DNA from: Desulfofustis limnaeus
Lineage (GTDB): Bacteria > Desulfobacterota > Desulfobulbia > Desulfobulbales > Desulfocapsaceae
Direction of reading: 5' to 3'
Length of the DNA: 64,000 bases
Assembly: GCF_023169885.1 (NCBI RefSeq)
Contig: NZ_AP025516.1
Coordinates: 3,141,501 to 3,205,500, forward strand
Part shown: one piece after another, positions 7,984 to 17,799 of the stretch
Layout of the letters: each line of letters opens with the position of its first letter
How positions within the stretch are numbered: position 1 is the first letter of the stretch
Program-made: the position numbers and the translations under genes
Notes under the pieces: generated by a model
What the model was told of the DNA's origin: nothing
The model's database searches: none
Seen by the model: only the letters and a program-made list of their open reading frames with translations

Positions 7984-9144
7984 TTAGGGTTGATAGAGGA
8001 CGAAACGACCGTCCTTGACGGTGAGCATGGCAAAGGCATCGATCCCCAGCCCACTGTGGTCCGTGGCGGAAAAGTTGAATTCTCCGGCGGTGCCGTAATA
8101 TCCGCGCAGATTCTCGATCGCTTCCCGAACCTTGTCACGATCGGTCCCTGCCGTCTCGATGGCTTGAGCAAGAATCATCAAGGCATCGTAGGTGTGCCCG
8201 CCGAACGTGGAGACTGCCTCGTTGAACCGGCTTTCATAATCGGTCTTGAATTTCATCAAAAACGATTTCTGCGGCCCTTCCGGAAGGCTGTTAGCCACGA
8301 TCAGACGGCTGGCCGGGAAGACGATCCCCTCGGCTGCGGCTCCCGCCGCTTCCACATACTTGATATTGGCGAAACCGTGGCTCTGAAAGATCGGCACGTC
8401 CCAGCCAGCTTGGCGGATATTCTTGGCAATGATCGACTGGGCCGGCACCACCGACCAGTTAACTACCGCCTGGATGTCCGTATGCGCCTTCATCTTGGCC
8501 ACCAGGGCGGACAGATCGTTAGCATCCTTGTCGTAGACCTCGTCGACGACAATTTCAATCCCATACTCCGGTGCGATCTCGGTCATCTGCGTCCGGCCGG
8601 CATTGCCGAATCCGGTATTGCCGGTGACAATGGCGATCCGGCTGATACCCAGGTCGTTCATGGTCATGAAGATCCGGCGGGCAGCGAACGAGTCACTTGG
8701 CGCCGTCTTGAACACGTAGGCCGCCACCGGATCGACGATCAGCTCCGCCGAAGCACAGGAGATGAGGATCATCCGGGCCTCTTCGCACATCTTCTTGATC
8801 TTCAGCGTCTCCCCGCTCGTCGAAGGGCCGATGATGGCAAACACCTGCTCCTCTTCGATCAGCTGTTTGGCAAAGGAAATCGCCTTCTCCGGGCTGCCGC
8901 CGCTGTCCTTGATCACCAGCTTGATCGTGTCGCCATTGATGCCGCCGCCTGCGTTTATCTGTTCAGCCAGCATCTGCAGCGCGCGTGACTCAGGGCCGCC
9001 GAGAAACGATGCCGGCCCGGTCTCGGCCAGGATCGCGCCAATCTTGATCTCCGCCGACACCGCCGGCCCAGTCAGCATCAGCAGCAATGCCATGGCCCCC
9101 ACCAGCATCGACAGTCCCACCCGTTGCATGTAGTGCCCATTCAT
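7984..9144 (-). CDS. Branched-chain amino acid-type ABC transporter substrate-binding protein
   Basis: 386 residues from an ATG preceded by GGGAGG. There is a Sec-type signal peptide (about 1-28, LSMLVGAMALLLMLTGPAVSA), then the periplasmic-binding-protein type 1 fold of LivK/HAAT proteins: EIKIGAILAETGPASFLG, the INAGGGINGDTIKLV motif, IIGPSTSGET and the C-terminal GTAGEFNFSATDHSGL segment. It would bind branched-chain amino acids, amides or aromatic acids. No permease or ATPase genes are nearby, so it is an orphan receptor either sharing a transporter encoded elsewhere or acting as a sensor partner. Confidence 0.85.
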   Translation of the reverse strand: MNGHYMQRVGLSMLVGAMALLLMLTGPAVSAEIKIGAILAETGPASFLGGPESRALQMLAEQINAGGGINGDTIKLVIKDSGGSPEKAISFAKQLIEEEQVFAIIGPSTSGETLKIKKMCEEARMILISCASAELIVDPVAAYVFKTAPSDSFAARRIFMTMNDLGISRIAIVTGNTGFGNAGRTQMTEIAPEYGIEIVVDEVYDKDANDLSALVAKMKAHTDIQAVVNWSVVPAQSIIAKNIRQAGWDVPIFQSHGFANIKYVEAAGAAAEGIVFPASRLIVANSLPEGPQKSFLMKFKTDYESRFNEAVSTFGGHTYDALMILAQAIETAGTDRDKVREAIENLRGYYGTAGEFNFSATDHSGLGIDAFAMLTVKDGRFVLYQP

Positions 9145-9472
9145 CGGAACTCCCTCCCTGAATGTCGTCCATAACCGACCCGCTTCCAGATCTGCCGTCC
9201 CACCCCGATCCGGAACCAACCAAACCGGCTGATCCGTGACGAGAGACGGCGATACCAAGCCGGGCCCCTTGCAAACTGTACTTACCGCATCCCGTTGCCT
9301 TGTCAAGAACAATCCCGCCCTCGGCAGGACCCGTCCACCAATCGTTCTGCCCTCCAGGCCCACACCAATTGGGATTGCACTGCCGGCACGAATACATTAG
9401 GGTTCGAGGCGTCGCACTACCGGCCGGCAGGTCCCCGGTTCTGCCACCTGCAACCCGTCAGCTGGAGCCGTC
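9145..9472. other. Intergenic region between divergent genes
   Basis: About 330 bases containing the promoters of the divergent binding-protein and EamA genes. I see no RNA gene, repeat or convincing sigma-70 promoter. Confidence 0.4.
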
Positions 9473-9898
9473 ATGCCGTATCTGTTGCTTACCCTGTCCG
9501 CCCTGTTCTGGTCTGGAAATTTCGTGATCAGCCGTGGCATGCACGCCGAGATTCCGCCGCTCGGTCTGTCTTTCTGGCGTTGGCTGGTGGCATTGCTGAT
9601 CCTCTGCCTGTTCGGTGCCCAACACCTGATTGCTCAGCGCCACGTCGCCCGCCGGCATTGGCGCTTTATCGTTGTGCAGGGGCTGCTCGGTGTCGCCGGC
9701 TTCAACACCCTCATCTATCTGGCCATGCAGACCACCACCGCCATCAACGCCGTTCTGGTCAACTCCTGCATCCCGGTACTCATCGCCGTCTGTTCCTGGG
9801 TCATGTTCCGCGAGGCCTTGAGCCTGCGGCAAGGCGTTGGGGTACTGCTGTCTCTTGGTGGCGTGGTGCTGATCATGGTCAAGGGGAGTTGGGAGTAC

Positions 9899-9907
9899 CT
9901 CCGGGCC
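9899..9907. repeat. Left copy of 9-bp target-site duplication (CTCCGGGCC)
   Basis: CTCCGGGCC directly precedes the left inverted repeat of the IS element and recurs right after its right end at 11234-11242. Excluding one copy restores the EamA frame. Confidence 0.9.
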
Positions 9908-11233
9908 CACTGGTGTCCCAACGTTGATTGAAGATCAGCGATTAACTGTTTGATAATAATATATATTTCAAACAAAATGCCGGTTAACGATTTGAAATTC
10001 GCAGCTCTCTGCGTTACTCCCTCTCAAACTACCAAGAGGGGGGCCGGCAATGAACTCAGGCAAATTGGTCTTCTCGCAAGTGATCGATCACTTGCCCCTG
10101 CATCATCTGCGTCAGTGTATTTCTCGCTACCGCGGCAATCGCAAAGTCAAGCAGTTCAGCTGCTACGACCAATATCTCAGCATGGTATTCGCTCAACTCA
10201 CCTATCGGGAAAGTCTACGCGATATCGAAGCCTGTCTTCGAGCCCAAAAAAGCAAGTTGTATCATATGGGCATCCGCGGCGGTATATCGAGAAACACCCT
10301 CGCCAATGCCAACAAGGTAAGAGACTGGCGCATCTATGCCGACTTTGCTCAAGTTCTTATCGCCATTGCTCGAAACCTCTACAGCAAAGACGATTTCGGG
10401 ATCGAATTGGACGAAACGGTCTACGCGCTCGATTCCACTACCATCGATCTCAGTCTCACAACATTTCCTTGGGCCCATTTCCGTTCAACCAAAGCAGCCG
10501 TCAAGCTTCATACGCTGTTGGATCTGCGTGGCAATATCCCGACATTTCTGTCGATCAGCGATGGCAAAGTGCACGATGTCAACATCTTGGACGAACTGAT
10601 CCCCGAGCCAGGCAGCTTTTATGTCATGGATCGTGGCTATCTGGACTTTTCTCGTCTTTATGCCCTGAACCAGTGGGCCTCCTTTTTTGTCATTCGAGCA
10701 AAATCAAACTTCAGATTCGCTCGCATCTATTCTCACCACGTGGACAAGGATACCGGCTTGCGGTGCGATCAGACGGTTCGTCTCACTGGTTTCTATTCGG
10801 CCAAGGATTATCCGGCCCCCTTGCGCCGAGTGAAGTTTTACGATGCCGAAACCGACAACATCCTCGTTTTTCTGACCAACAACTTTACCCTCCCTGCACA
10901 GACCATCGCCGATCTTTATCGGTGCCGCTGGCAGGTGGAGCTGTTTTTCAAATGGATCAAGCAGCACCTGCGAATAAAATCGTTTTTCGGCACCTCAGAG
11001 AATGCGGTCAAAACCCAGATCTGGATAGCTGTTTCAGTATACGTTGCCGTAGCGATCATCAAAAAACAGTATCGAATTGAGGCCAGCCTGTACACAATGC
11101 TACAGATTTTGAGCGTAACCGTATTTGAAAAAGTTCCACTATTACAAGTGCTTGATCAAGGCGATCACAAATCCACCCCGAGCGATACGGGCAAGCAGTT
11201 AAGATTATTCGATTAAACGTTGGGACACTAGTG
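9908..11233 (+). mobile_element. IS4-family insertion sequence, 1326 bp, apparently intact
   Basis: Bounded by 18-base terminal inverted repeats, CACTGGTGTCCCAACGTT at the left (9908-9925) and the same with one difference (CACTAGTG...) on the opposite strand at the right (11216-11233). It is flanked by a 9-bp duplication and contains one full-length transposase whose stop codon ends inside the right repeat. Size, repeat layout and transposase type fit the IS4 family, with the DUF4372 N-terminus typical of the ISPepr1-type subgroup. Confidence 0.93.
10050..11216 (+). CDS. IS4-family DDE transposase
   Basis: 388 residues. The N-terminus MNSGKLVFSQVIDHLP is a DUF4372-type domain, followed by the DDE catalytic core: first Asp in YALDSTTIDLS (about 131-140), second in YVMDRGYLDFSR (about 192-200), and the YREK signature YRCRWQVELFFKWIK (about 291-305) with the catalytic Glu. 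It would catalyse cut-and-paste transposition of its own element. The frame is intact and the start is preceded by a purine-rich AGAGGGGGG. Base composition is less GC-rich than the neighbours, as expected for a newcomer. Confidence 0.95.
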   Translation: MNSGKLVFSQVIDHLPLHHLRQCISRYRGNRKVKQFSCYDQYLSMVFAQLTYRESLRDIEACLRAQKSKLYHMGIRGGISRNTLANANKVRDWRIYADFAQVLIAIARNLYSKDDFGIELDETVYALDSTTIDLSLTTFPWAHFRSTKAAVKLHTLLDLRGNIPTFLSISDGKVHDVNILDELIPEPGSFYVMDRGYLDFSRLYALNQWASFFVIRAKSNFRFARIYSHHVDKDTGLRCDQTVRLTGFYSAKDYPAPLRRVKFYDAETDNILVFLTNNFTLPAQTIADLYRCRWQVELFFKWIKQHLRIKSFFGTSENAVKTQIWIAVSVYVAVAIIKKQYRIEASLYTMLQILSVTVFEKVPLLQVLDQGDHKSTPSDTGKQLRLFD

Positions 11234-11242
11234 CTCCGGGCC
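11234..11242. repeat. Right copy of 9-bp target-site duplication (CTCCGGGCC)
   Basis: Identical to 9899-9907 and adjacent to the right end of the IS element; the EamA coding sequence resumes in frame immediately after it. Confidence 0.9.
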
Positions 11243-11795
11243 GTTTCCTTCAACCCCGGCGATCTGCTGGTGCTGGTCGCCGCCCTGCTCTGGGCCCTCT
11301 ATTCCACCAACCTGAAACGCTACCCCCGCGAAATGCACCCCTTTGCCTACCAGACAGGAATCGTCATCAGCGGCCTGGCGGTGCTGCTCCCCTGCTATCT
11401 CTATGAATTGTCCCTGGGCAAAACCATGGAGTTCGGCCTCCCGACCCTGCTGACTATCATCTATGTCGCCCTGTTCGCGTCGATCCTTGCCTTCATCTTC
11501 TGGAACCGGGCGGTACGGACCGTCGGTCCGAACAAGGCGGGGCCCTTCATTCATCTGATGCCGGTCTTCTCCACCCTGCTGGCCGTGGTATTTCTCGACG
11601 AGACTATCGAACCCTTCCACCTGGCGGGCATCGCCCTGATCTTCACCGGCATCGCCATGACCACCATGTATGTCCAGACGAGACGCTGACCTCCCCCCTC
11701 AGCATTGCAATTATCGCTGTATTCTGGTACCGATACGGTAATCGGCTTAGCCGGCCGGTTATCCATCTTTCGTCATCCAGCACAAGGAGTTCATC

Positions 11796-12794
11796 ATGAG
11801 ATACTGGTACGTGGCCGTCGCCGGTCAGCAACAGGGGCCGTTCGAGCAACAGCAGATTCTCCAGGGACTCGCTTCCGGACAGTACAATCAATCCACCATG
11901 GTCTGGACAGAGGGGTACCAGAACTGGGTCCCCGTATCACAGGCTAGAGAACTGCAGCAGCCGGTCGCCTCACAGCCGCCGCCGGCCGTCTACGGCCAGA
12001 CCGCCCATGAAATCGATTTCGAGATCCACGGCACGGAAATGCAGTTCGTGGAGATCGAACTCGACCCGCAGGAAAGTGCGGTGGCGGAAGCGGGAGCCAT
12101 GATGTACATGACCGACGGTATTACCATGGAAACCGTCTTCGGAGACGGCAGTCACCAATCCCAGCAAGGCGGTTTTCTCGACAAGATGCTTGGCGCCGGC
12201 AAACGGCTGATCACCGGGGAAAGCCTGTTCACCACGGTGTTCACGCAAAACGGCACCGGCAAGGGACGGGTCGCCTTCGCCGCACCCTATCCGGGCAAGA
12301 TCATCCCCCTGGACCTAGCCGCGTACCAGGGCCACCTGGTCTGCCAGAAGGATGCCTTTCTCTGCGCCGCCAAAGGGGTCGCCATCGGCATCGCCTTCCA
12401 GAAGAAGATCGGCGTGGCCCTGTTCGGCGGTGAGGGGTTCATTATGCAGAAACTGGAAGGGGATGGTCTGACCTTCATCCACGCCGGCGGAACGATCGTC
12501 GAAAAAGACCTACAGCCGGGAGAGACGCTACGGGTCGACACCGGTTGCCTGGTGGCCTTGACCCACACGGTCCAATACGACATCCAGTTCGTCGGCGGCA
12601 TCAAATCCGCGATCTTCGGCGGCGAGGGCTTCTTCTTCGCCACCCTCCGGGGGCCGGGCCATGTCTGGCTGCAGTCGCTGCCCTTTTCCCGACTGGCCGG
12701 CCGCATTCACGAGGCTACCCCCCAGAATGTGGGCTCATCCGGTATCGGCGAGGGCTCGGTGCTGGGCGGGTTAGGTAACCTCTTCCAACGCTAG
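11796..12794 (+). CDS. GYF_2-domain plus AIM24/TIGR00266-family protein
   Basis: 332 residues. An N-terminal GYF_2-like domain (about 1-50: [18 protein letters not shown] ... [11 protein letters not shown]) is joined by a Gln/Pro-rich linker to an AIM24-type double-stranded beta-helix domain (about 70-300). That domain has recognisable [13 protein letters not shown], a Gly-rich [14 protein letters not shown] block and [25 protein letters not shown]. Proteins of this family are widespread but of unknown function. GYF_2 domains are thought to mediate protein interaction, often at membranes. Alone on its strand and preceded by AAGGAG. Confidence 0.8.
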   Translation: MRYWYVAVAGQQQGPFEQQQILQGLASGQYNQSTMVWTEGYQNWVPVSQARELQQPVASQPPPAVYGQTAHEIDFEIHGTEMQFVEIELDPQESAVAEAGAMMYMTDGITMETVFGDGSHQSQQGGFLDKMLGAGKRLITGESLFTTVFTQNGTGKGRVAFAAPYPGKIIPLDLAAYQGHLVCQKDAFLCAAKGVAIGIAFQKKIGVALFGGEGFIMQKLEGDGLTFIHAGGTIVEKDLQPGETLRVDTGCLVALTHTVQYDIQFVGGIKSAIFGGEGFFFATLRGPGHVWLQSLPFSRLAGRIHEATPQNVGSSGIGEGSVLGGLGNLFQR

Positions 12795-12817
12795 CCCGCT
12801 TCGCTGTCGACTGACAA

Positions 12818-13534
12818 TCAACCGGCATCCTGCTCGATGAAACGCTGCATCGCCGGCGACACGCCGAGCGATGCAGCCAGGGCATCGAGCCAACGCCGCT
12901 CCTCATCGGTATCGATGACGATCGCTGCCACCGCCAGGCTATAGAGCGTCTGGGCAATCAGCGGACTGTCCACACCCGCCGTTAACTCCTCAATCCCCTT
13001 CGGGGCATGCAACTCCAGCAACAGAAATTGTCGTTCTTCCCTACTCAAGCCCTGCTCCTGCAACCGCTCCAGGATGCGTCGTTCCTCTTCTTCATCCAGC
13101 TGTCCATCGGCATGGGCGGCCGCCACCATGACCCTGATCAGCCGTACCGCCAACTGCTGCTCAGCCGTCGCTTCGCCGGCGGGTGTCGGCGGTGTTATCG
13201 CTGGACCGGCAGGAGTTCCGTGCGGGGGCAGGGGCGGCGGCATCGCCGATGAAACCGGCGCAGCCGCAGGAGCCGGCGGCGGTGCCGGCATCGGCTGATG
13301 ACCGGTGCCGCCAATCACCCCCGTTGCCCCTTTGGCCGAAGACTGGCGCAGGATCTCATAGGCGCCGACGCCAAGCCCGATGGCGGTGATCAGGCCCTTG
13401 CCGGAGGCAAGACCCCCAACAAGGGAGCCGACCAGGTTGTCGCTCGATCGTTTCTTTTTCTTTTTCCCTTTTTTGACGTGGCCCTGCATCGCTCCCGACA
13501 ACACCTTTCCCAGCAGCTTTTCAGCATCGAACAT
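12818..13534 (-). CDS. DUF533/TerB-like protein (YebE-like)
   Basis: 238 residues. The N-terminal region (MFDAEKLLGKVLSG, a run of Lys residues, then a Gly-rich hydrophobic stretch LVGSLVGGLASGKGLITAIGLGVGAYEIL) is followed by a Pro/Ala-rich linker (about 80-130) and a helical TerB-like domain (about 135-238: LAVRLIRVMVAAAHADGQLDEEEERRIL ... ARSLAVAAI-type helices). This matches the DUF533 inner-membrane-associated family. The function is unknown; TerB-like domains often bind metal through acidic residues, and ADGQLDEEE is such a patch. Convergent with the AIM24 protein. Confidence 0.75.
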   Translation of the reverse strand: MFDAEKLLGKVLSGAMQGHVKKGKKKKKRSSDNLVGSLVGGLASGKGLITAIGLGVGAYEILRQSSAKGATGVIGGTGHQPMPAPPPAPAAAPVSSAMPPPLPPHGTPAGPAITPPTPAGEATAEQQLAVRLIRVMVAAAHADGQLDEEEERRILERLQEQGLSREERQFLLLELHAPKGIEELTAGVDSPLIAQTLYSLAVAAIVIDTDEERRWLDALAASLGVSPAMQRFIEQDAG

Positions 13535-13679
13535 GTTCTTCCACCTTATCTCGTTTCATGGTTGTATCACCGTAATTTTCAAACCCTTCCCGCCACAGAC
13601 CAGAAGAGCGGCCACGCAGTCGTGAAACGATGACGGGCGCTCCGGCGCAAAACAAGATACACTGCGTTACCGCCGTACC

Positions 13680-16600
13680 TCATGACGCTAAGCCCGCGCC
13701 GCTATCCAGCACCTCCCTGACCTTGTTCGCCAGCCCTTCCAACGAATAGGGCTTTTGGATGAAAGCCCGGCAACCGCGAGCGAGAATGGCTCGAGCCCGT
13801 TCATCGACACTATAACCACTGGCGAGGAGGACCTTGATGTCGGGCACCAACTCGCGCAAGCGATCAAAGATGGCGCTGCCGTCCATATCGGGCAGTACCA
13901 TGTCGAGAATCACCAGGTCGATTCCCTGTCGATCCTCTGCCACCAACTGCAACGCCGCAACACCACTGTCAGCGACCAAGACCCGGTAGCCGAGTTCCTG
14001 GAGCAGGTCCCGGCTGACGGCCAGAATCATTTCCTCGTCGTCGACTACCAGAATGGTCTCCTGCAACCCTCCGGCGACATCCGGCCGTTGGGCGTCAGGT
14101 CCCGGATGAAGTGGCTGACGGCTGGCCGGCAGATGAATGGTAAAGGTACTGCCACCCCCGGGCGAACTCGCCACCTGGATCGAACCGCCGTGATTCTTGA
14201 CGATGCCATAGGCAGAGGCCAGGCCCAGGCCGGTCCCCTTGCCGACCGGTTTCGTGGTGAAAAAAGGATCAAAGACCCGCTGCATGGTCTTCTCGTCCAT
14301 ACCGTGGCCGGTATCGCTGATGGCCAGTCGGACATAAGGGCCGGCCAGCAGCGAGCCGCCGTGAACCAGTTCCCCATCGATTTCCTCAACGTTGGAACGG
14401 ATGGTCAGGGTGCCGCCGTTCGGCATCGCCTGCGCGGCATTGATGAAGATATTGAGCAGCACCTGATGCATTTGACCCCGGTCGATCTCCACCGGTGGCA
14501 AAGGGTTTGTGAGTTCACAGCCAATGGTTATCTCTCGGTGGGCCCGACCGAACATGTCCAGGCTCTCCTCCACCAGCCGGTTGAGATCGGCGGGACGCAC
14601 CTCATATTTCCCCCCTTTGGCAAACCCGAGCAATTGCTTGGTCAGATCCGCCCCGCGCTGGACCATCTCCTCGATCACCCGGATTCGCTCGCGCACCGAT
14701 GGTTCCAACTGGTGTCTATGTTGGATCAGCGCGACGTTACCCATGATGGTGGTTAACAGGTTGTTGAAATCGTGGGCAATGCCACCGGCCAGCGTACCGA
14801 TGGCCTCCATTTTCTGGGCCTGGCGAACATGTTCTTCAAGCTGCCGCCGCTCCTCCTCGGCGTGAATCTGCGCAGTGACATCGTGGATCAGGGAGAGCAT
14901 CACCCGTTGCTCGCCAAGCATGATGGTTTCAGCCGACCAGAGGACATGGCGGTGATCACCGGTCTTGGTGCGCATAACCGTTTGCATGTCACGAAACGAG
15001 CCGTCGGCTTTCAGCCGGGCAATCATCCGGTCCCGATGGTCCGGATCGTCCCAGATCCCGATCTCCTTGGAGGTATGGCCGATGGTCTCTTCCCGGGAAT
15101 GACCGAGCATGGCCAGCCAGCGCTCGTTGACGTCGAGAAACAGGCCGGTCTCGATGTCGGAAATGACAATTGGTCCGGGGTTGGCATGAAACGCCTTGGC
15201 AAAGCGCTCCTCACTTTCCCGGACCTTGCGCTCGTTCAGCTTCCGGTTGGTGATATCGCGGTAAATCGCAAAGGCACCGGTTATCTCATTGCCGATGAGG
15301 ATCGGGTAACCGAGCACCGCCACCTCCACCGGGCTGCCGTCCTTCCTGCGGCGCACTGTTTCCGACCGCACGATCTTGCCGTCGTGAACTACCTCGTGGG
15401 AGATGTTCTGCGCATCGGCGCACAATTCGGTACTGGCCACCAGATCGTTGATCGGCCGACCGACCGACTCGCTCGGGTCGTAACCAAACACGGTGGTAAA
15501 AGCGCGATTAACGGCCACCACCCGATCGCTTCGATCGACGATGGCGATGGCCTCGGGCGAGCCGGCAAACAGGCTCTCGAACAGAGTCTTTTGCCGTAGC
15601 AGCTCACTTTCAGCCTGTTTGCGTTCGGTGATATCGCGAAATACCCCCTCGATCCCCAGAATGGCGCCGTCCGCATCCCGATAAAACGAACTGCTGGTGG
15701 ACACCGGGACCGGTACGCCATCCTTGCGGACCAGTACCACTTCGTAATCGAAGACACTGCCGGTACCCTCGAGCCGGGCCAGCAGATCGGCTCGCTGTTC
15801 GGGAAGTGCCCAGAATTCGGAATTATGCCTCCCAAGCATTTCCAACTCTGAGTCGTAACCAAGCAAGGTCACACCGGCCTGACTGACCATGATCAAGTGG
15901 CCCTGTGCGTCGGTACGGTAAAAAACGTCCTGGATGTGCTCAAGCACCGATCGATAGGAGGCCTCGCTCTGGTGCAACGCCTCCTCCGCCGCTTTGCGGT
16001 CGGAGACATCCTGGACAACCCCGATGCAGTACCGTGGCTCCTCACCGGGTTCCCACATGGGAGAGACGGTAATGGATGCCCAGACGCTGCTGCCGTCCTT
16101 ACGCAGATACCGCTTTTCAAACGTGTATTGGCGAATCGTTCCGGCCAGCAGGGATGCCAGACGTTCCCTATCTTTCGGAAAATCATCCGGATGGGTGATA
16201 TCGCGGACCTTCAGGGACGTGACTTCTTCCGCTCCGTATCCAAGGATCTGGTAGAAGCGGCGGTTGGCCTTGATCACGGCTCCGGTCCACACGTCCACCT
16301 GCGCCACACCGACGCCGGCCTGCTCAAAGACCGCGCGAAACTGCTGCTCGCTGGTCCGTAACGCGGCCTCAACGGCGAGGCGGTCGCTGCTCTCGCGAGC
16401 GGCAACCGAAACGGCCGGAAGTTCATCCTCGGAGGCTCGACTGCAGGGGCAACCAATCGCCAGGTAGGTTTGTTCCGCACCGCCATCGTTCTCACGGACG
16501 AAGGTCCATAGCAATTCGTTGCCGACCCGATCTTTGAGGCGCCGACAAAGAGCTGGTTCATGGTCGGCAAGAGACGCCAGGTCGGCAGCCAAGCGGGCCG

Positions 16601-16769
16601 CCGACGACGGGACGAAGGTGTCTATAAAGCTGCCGGGCGAATCAGTTGACGCTTGGGTCCCGGCAAGGAACGGGCGGTTGGTTTCCAGTACCTTCCCGTC
16701 GGTGCGAAACCGACAGGCCGGTATCGGTAACTGTTCACAAGGGATCTTTTGTCTCGCCTGCCGAACCAT
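13680..16769 (-). CDS. Multi-PAS hybrid sensor histidine kinase with C-terminal receiver
   Basis: 1029 residues, no membrane segment, so a cytosolic sensor. There are four or five PAS/PAC modules in tandem between about residues 130 and 630 (repeated pattern SEQQFRAVFEQAG..., DVSDRKAAEEAL, DITERKQAESEL, DITNRKLNERKV). Next come a HisKA dimerisation domain with the phospho-acceptor His in GGIAHDFNNLL (about 665), a HATPase domain with DTGHGMDE and GTGLGLASAYGIV, and a receiver domain (about 905-1025) with VVDDEE, the phosphorylated Asp in LVILDMVLPDMDG and a conserved Lys in IQKPYS. PAS domains bind haem, flavin or small ligands; which ones cannot be told here. No cognate regulator is adjacent. 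Confidence 0.93.
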   Translation of the reverse strand: MVRQARQKIPCEQLPIPACRFRTDGKVLETNRPFLAGTQASTDSPGSFIDTFVPSSAARLAADLASLADHEPALCRRLKDRVGNELLWTFVRENDGGAEQTYLAIGCPCSRASEDELPAVSVAARESSDRLAVEAALRTSEQQFRAVFEQAGVGVAQVDVWTGAVIKANRRFYQILGYGAEEVTSLKVRDITHPDDFPKDRERLASLLAGTIRQYTFEKRYLRKDGSSVWASITVSPMWEPGEEPRYCIGVVQDVSDRKAAEEALHQSEASYRSVLEHIQDVFYRTDAQGHLIMVSQAGVTLLGYDSELEMLGRHNSEFWALPEQRADLLARLEGTGSVFDYEVVLVRKDGVPVPVSTSSSFYRDADGAILGIEGVFRDITERKQAESELLRQKTLFESLFAGSPEAIAIVDRSDRVVAVNRAFTTVFGYDPSESVGRPINDLVASTELCADAQNISHEVVHDGKIVRSETVRRRKDGSPVEVAVLGYPILIGNEITGAFAIYRDITNRKLNERKVRESEERFAKAFHANPGPIVISDIETGLFLDVNERWLAMLGHSREETIGHTSKEIGIWDDPDHRDRMIARLKADGSFRDMQTVMRTKTGDHRHVLWSAETIMLGEQRVMLSLIHDVTAQIHAEEERRQLEEHVRQAQKMEAIGTLAGGIAHDFNNLLTTIMGNVALIQHRHQLEPSVRERIRVIEEMVQRGADLTKQLLGFAKGGKYEVRPADLNRLVEESLDMFGRAHREITIGCELTNPLPPVEIDRGQMHQVLLNIFINAAQAMPNGGTLTIRSNVEEIDGELVHGGSLLAGPYVRLAISDTGHGMDEKTMQRVFDPFFTTKPVGKGTGLGLASAYGIVKNHGGSIQVASSPGGGSTFTIHLPASRQPLHPGPDAQRPDVAGGLQETILVVDDEEMILAVSRDLLQELGYRVLVADSGVAALQLVAEDRQGIDLVILDMVLPDMDGSAIFDRLRELVPDIKVLLASGYSVDERARAILARGCRAFIQKPYSLEGLANKVREVLDSGAGLAS

Positions 16770-17120
16770 CGCTCGTAACCTCGTTCATGTCCCCAGAATA
16801 GTGCTTAAACGCAGCACAGCATAGCGCAACGTCTGAGGATGCGCAATGAACAACGGATCGTCGCCACGTTCGCGAGATGTTCGGTGGCGCCAACACGGCA
16901 CGCGGGGTCAGGGTCGCCAGCGGGAATGGTGGCGACATCAATCGGTGACTACGGCGACAAAGACCGCAACGACTGGCGGCAGCCCCATCTAGCTGAGCCT
17001 GTGTGAGAACAACGTCACCCCCACAAGACAACGGGAACCTTTGGCCAGGTTCCCGTTCTTTCCTCCTATCACCAGGTGATTCAAGCTCGTCGACAGAGGA
17101 GTTAGCTGTTGAAGCACTTG
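16770..17120. other. Intergenic region with one hairpin
   Basis: About 350 bases between the hybrid kinase gene and the end of the DUF5320 gene. Apart from the hairpin at 17030-17057 I see no RNA gene, repeat or open frame with coding character. Confidence 0.4.
17030..17057 (-). terminator. Probable terminator of the DUF134/DUF5320 operon
   Basis: AACGGGAACC and GGTTCCCGTT form a perfect 10-bp stem with an 8-base loop, about 60 bases past the stop of the DUF5320 gene. The trailing sequence is only moderately T-rich on either strand. Confidence 0.55.
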
Positions 17121-17444
17121 TTATTCCGGTTTTTGCTGCAGATTACCGAGACGGTCGTTAATCCTCTGCAACTGCTGCTCGAGCCGCTGCGCCTCAGTCT
17201 TGAGAAAATCCACTTCCTGCTCAGCCGAAACGTTCGGCATGGCAGGTGGGTAGCCGGCAGCATACCCCCTCCCCCGTCCACGGCCAGATCCTGTGGAGAA
17301 CGCCCAGCCGCGTCCACAACCACGGCCACGTCCCATTCCCCGGCCAAACACGCCACTCGGAACCTCAACTCCGGTGCATCGGCCAAGGCCTCCGCCGGTC
17401 ATCGGGCCGACTCCCATCGGGCCGGTCTTGTCAAATCCTGGCAT
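17121..17444 (-). CDS. DUF5320 family protein
   Basis: 107 residues, preceded by AAGGAGG. The N-terminal two thirds are Gly/Arg-rich with the typical opening MPGFDKTGPMGVGPMTGGGLGRC, and the C-terminal third is a short predicted coiled coil (QEVDFLKTEAQRLEQQLQRINDRL). DUF5320 proteins occur in anaerobes beside DUF134 regulators and NifX/NifB-type iron-molybdenum cofactor-domain proteins; their function is unknown. Second of two small Gly-rich proteins in this cluster. Confidence 0.75.
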   Translation of the reverse strand: MPGFDKTGPMGVGPMTGGGLGRCTGVEVPSGVFGRGMGRGRGCGRGWAFSTGSGRGRGRGYAAGYPPAMPNVSAEQEVDFLKTEAQRLEQQLQRINDRLGNLQQKPE

Positions 17445-17486
17445 GTTACTACCTCCTTCATACTGAATTCCGGTCTCCGGCTGCTC

Positions 17487-17696
17487 TCAGCCGAGTTGAC
17501 CACGTCTGCCGCCACGGCCACCTCCACCGCGGCCCATACCGCCACCGGTGCCGTCACGACGACCTTTGCCACCGCCGCGACCAAGGCCACGGCCGGGGCG
17601 CATTCCTCCCGGCACAGGTGGTTGATTCGCCGGTCGTTGTTTCGTTTGCTCTTGCTGGTCACTATTCATCGGACCTGTTCCATCTTTTTGTGGCAT
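17487..17696 (-). CDS. Small Gly/Arg-rich protein with DUF5320-like start
   Basis: 69 residues from the ATG of MPQKDGTGPMNS, which has AAGGAGA at a better distance than the ATG six bases upstream. The opening MPxxDxTGP is shared with the DUF5320 protein downstream. The remainder is a low-complexity Gly/Arg run (GRGLGRGGGKGRRDGTGGG) and could bind nucleic acid, but that is only a guess. It is placed between DUF134 and DUF5320 genes on the same strand. Confidence 0.6.
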   Translation of the reverse strand: MPQKDGTGPMNSDQQEQTKQRPANQPPVPGGMRPGRGLGRGGGKGRRDGTGGGMGRGGGGRGGRRGQLG

Positions 17697-17799
17697 ACGC
17701 ATTCTCCTTTTCTGCTCCGCCCGGTGGGCCTAGGTGACTCTCGGACACCGCTGCCGATCTGGCCTCTGGGCGGATGGTTATTTACCTGCAGGTGCAGCC

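Larger units (their letters stand above)
9473..11689 (+). pseudogene. EamA/DMT-family transporter gene split by an IS4-family element
   Basis: The two halves of a drug/metabolite-type exporter are 9473-9907 and 11243-11689. Removing the insertion and one copy of its 9-base target duplication restores a single 293-residue frame running from ...GSWEYLRA directly into VSFNPGDLLVLV. Each half carries about five hydrophobic segments and an EamA repeat, including LSFWRWLVALLIL in the first and ALLWALYSTNLKR in the second. The rest of the frame is intact, so the interruption looks recent. The gene would have exported small metabolites; it is now presumably inactive, apart from a possible truncated N-terminal product. 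Confidence 0.92.

Noticed and set aside
10050-11216. Transposase and EamA halves as three independent genes
   Set aside because: The terminal repeats and the 9-bp duplication show that the EamA halves are one interrupted gene.
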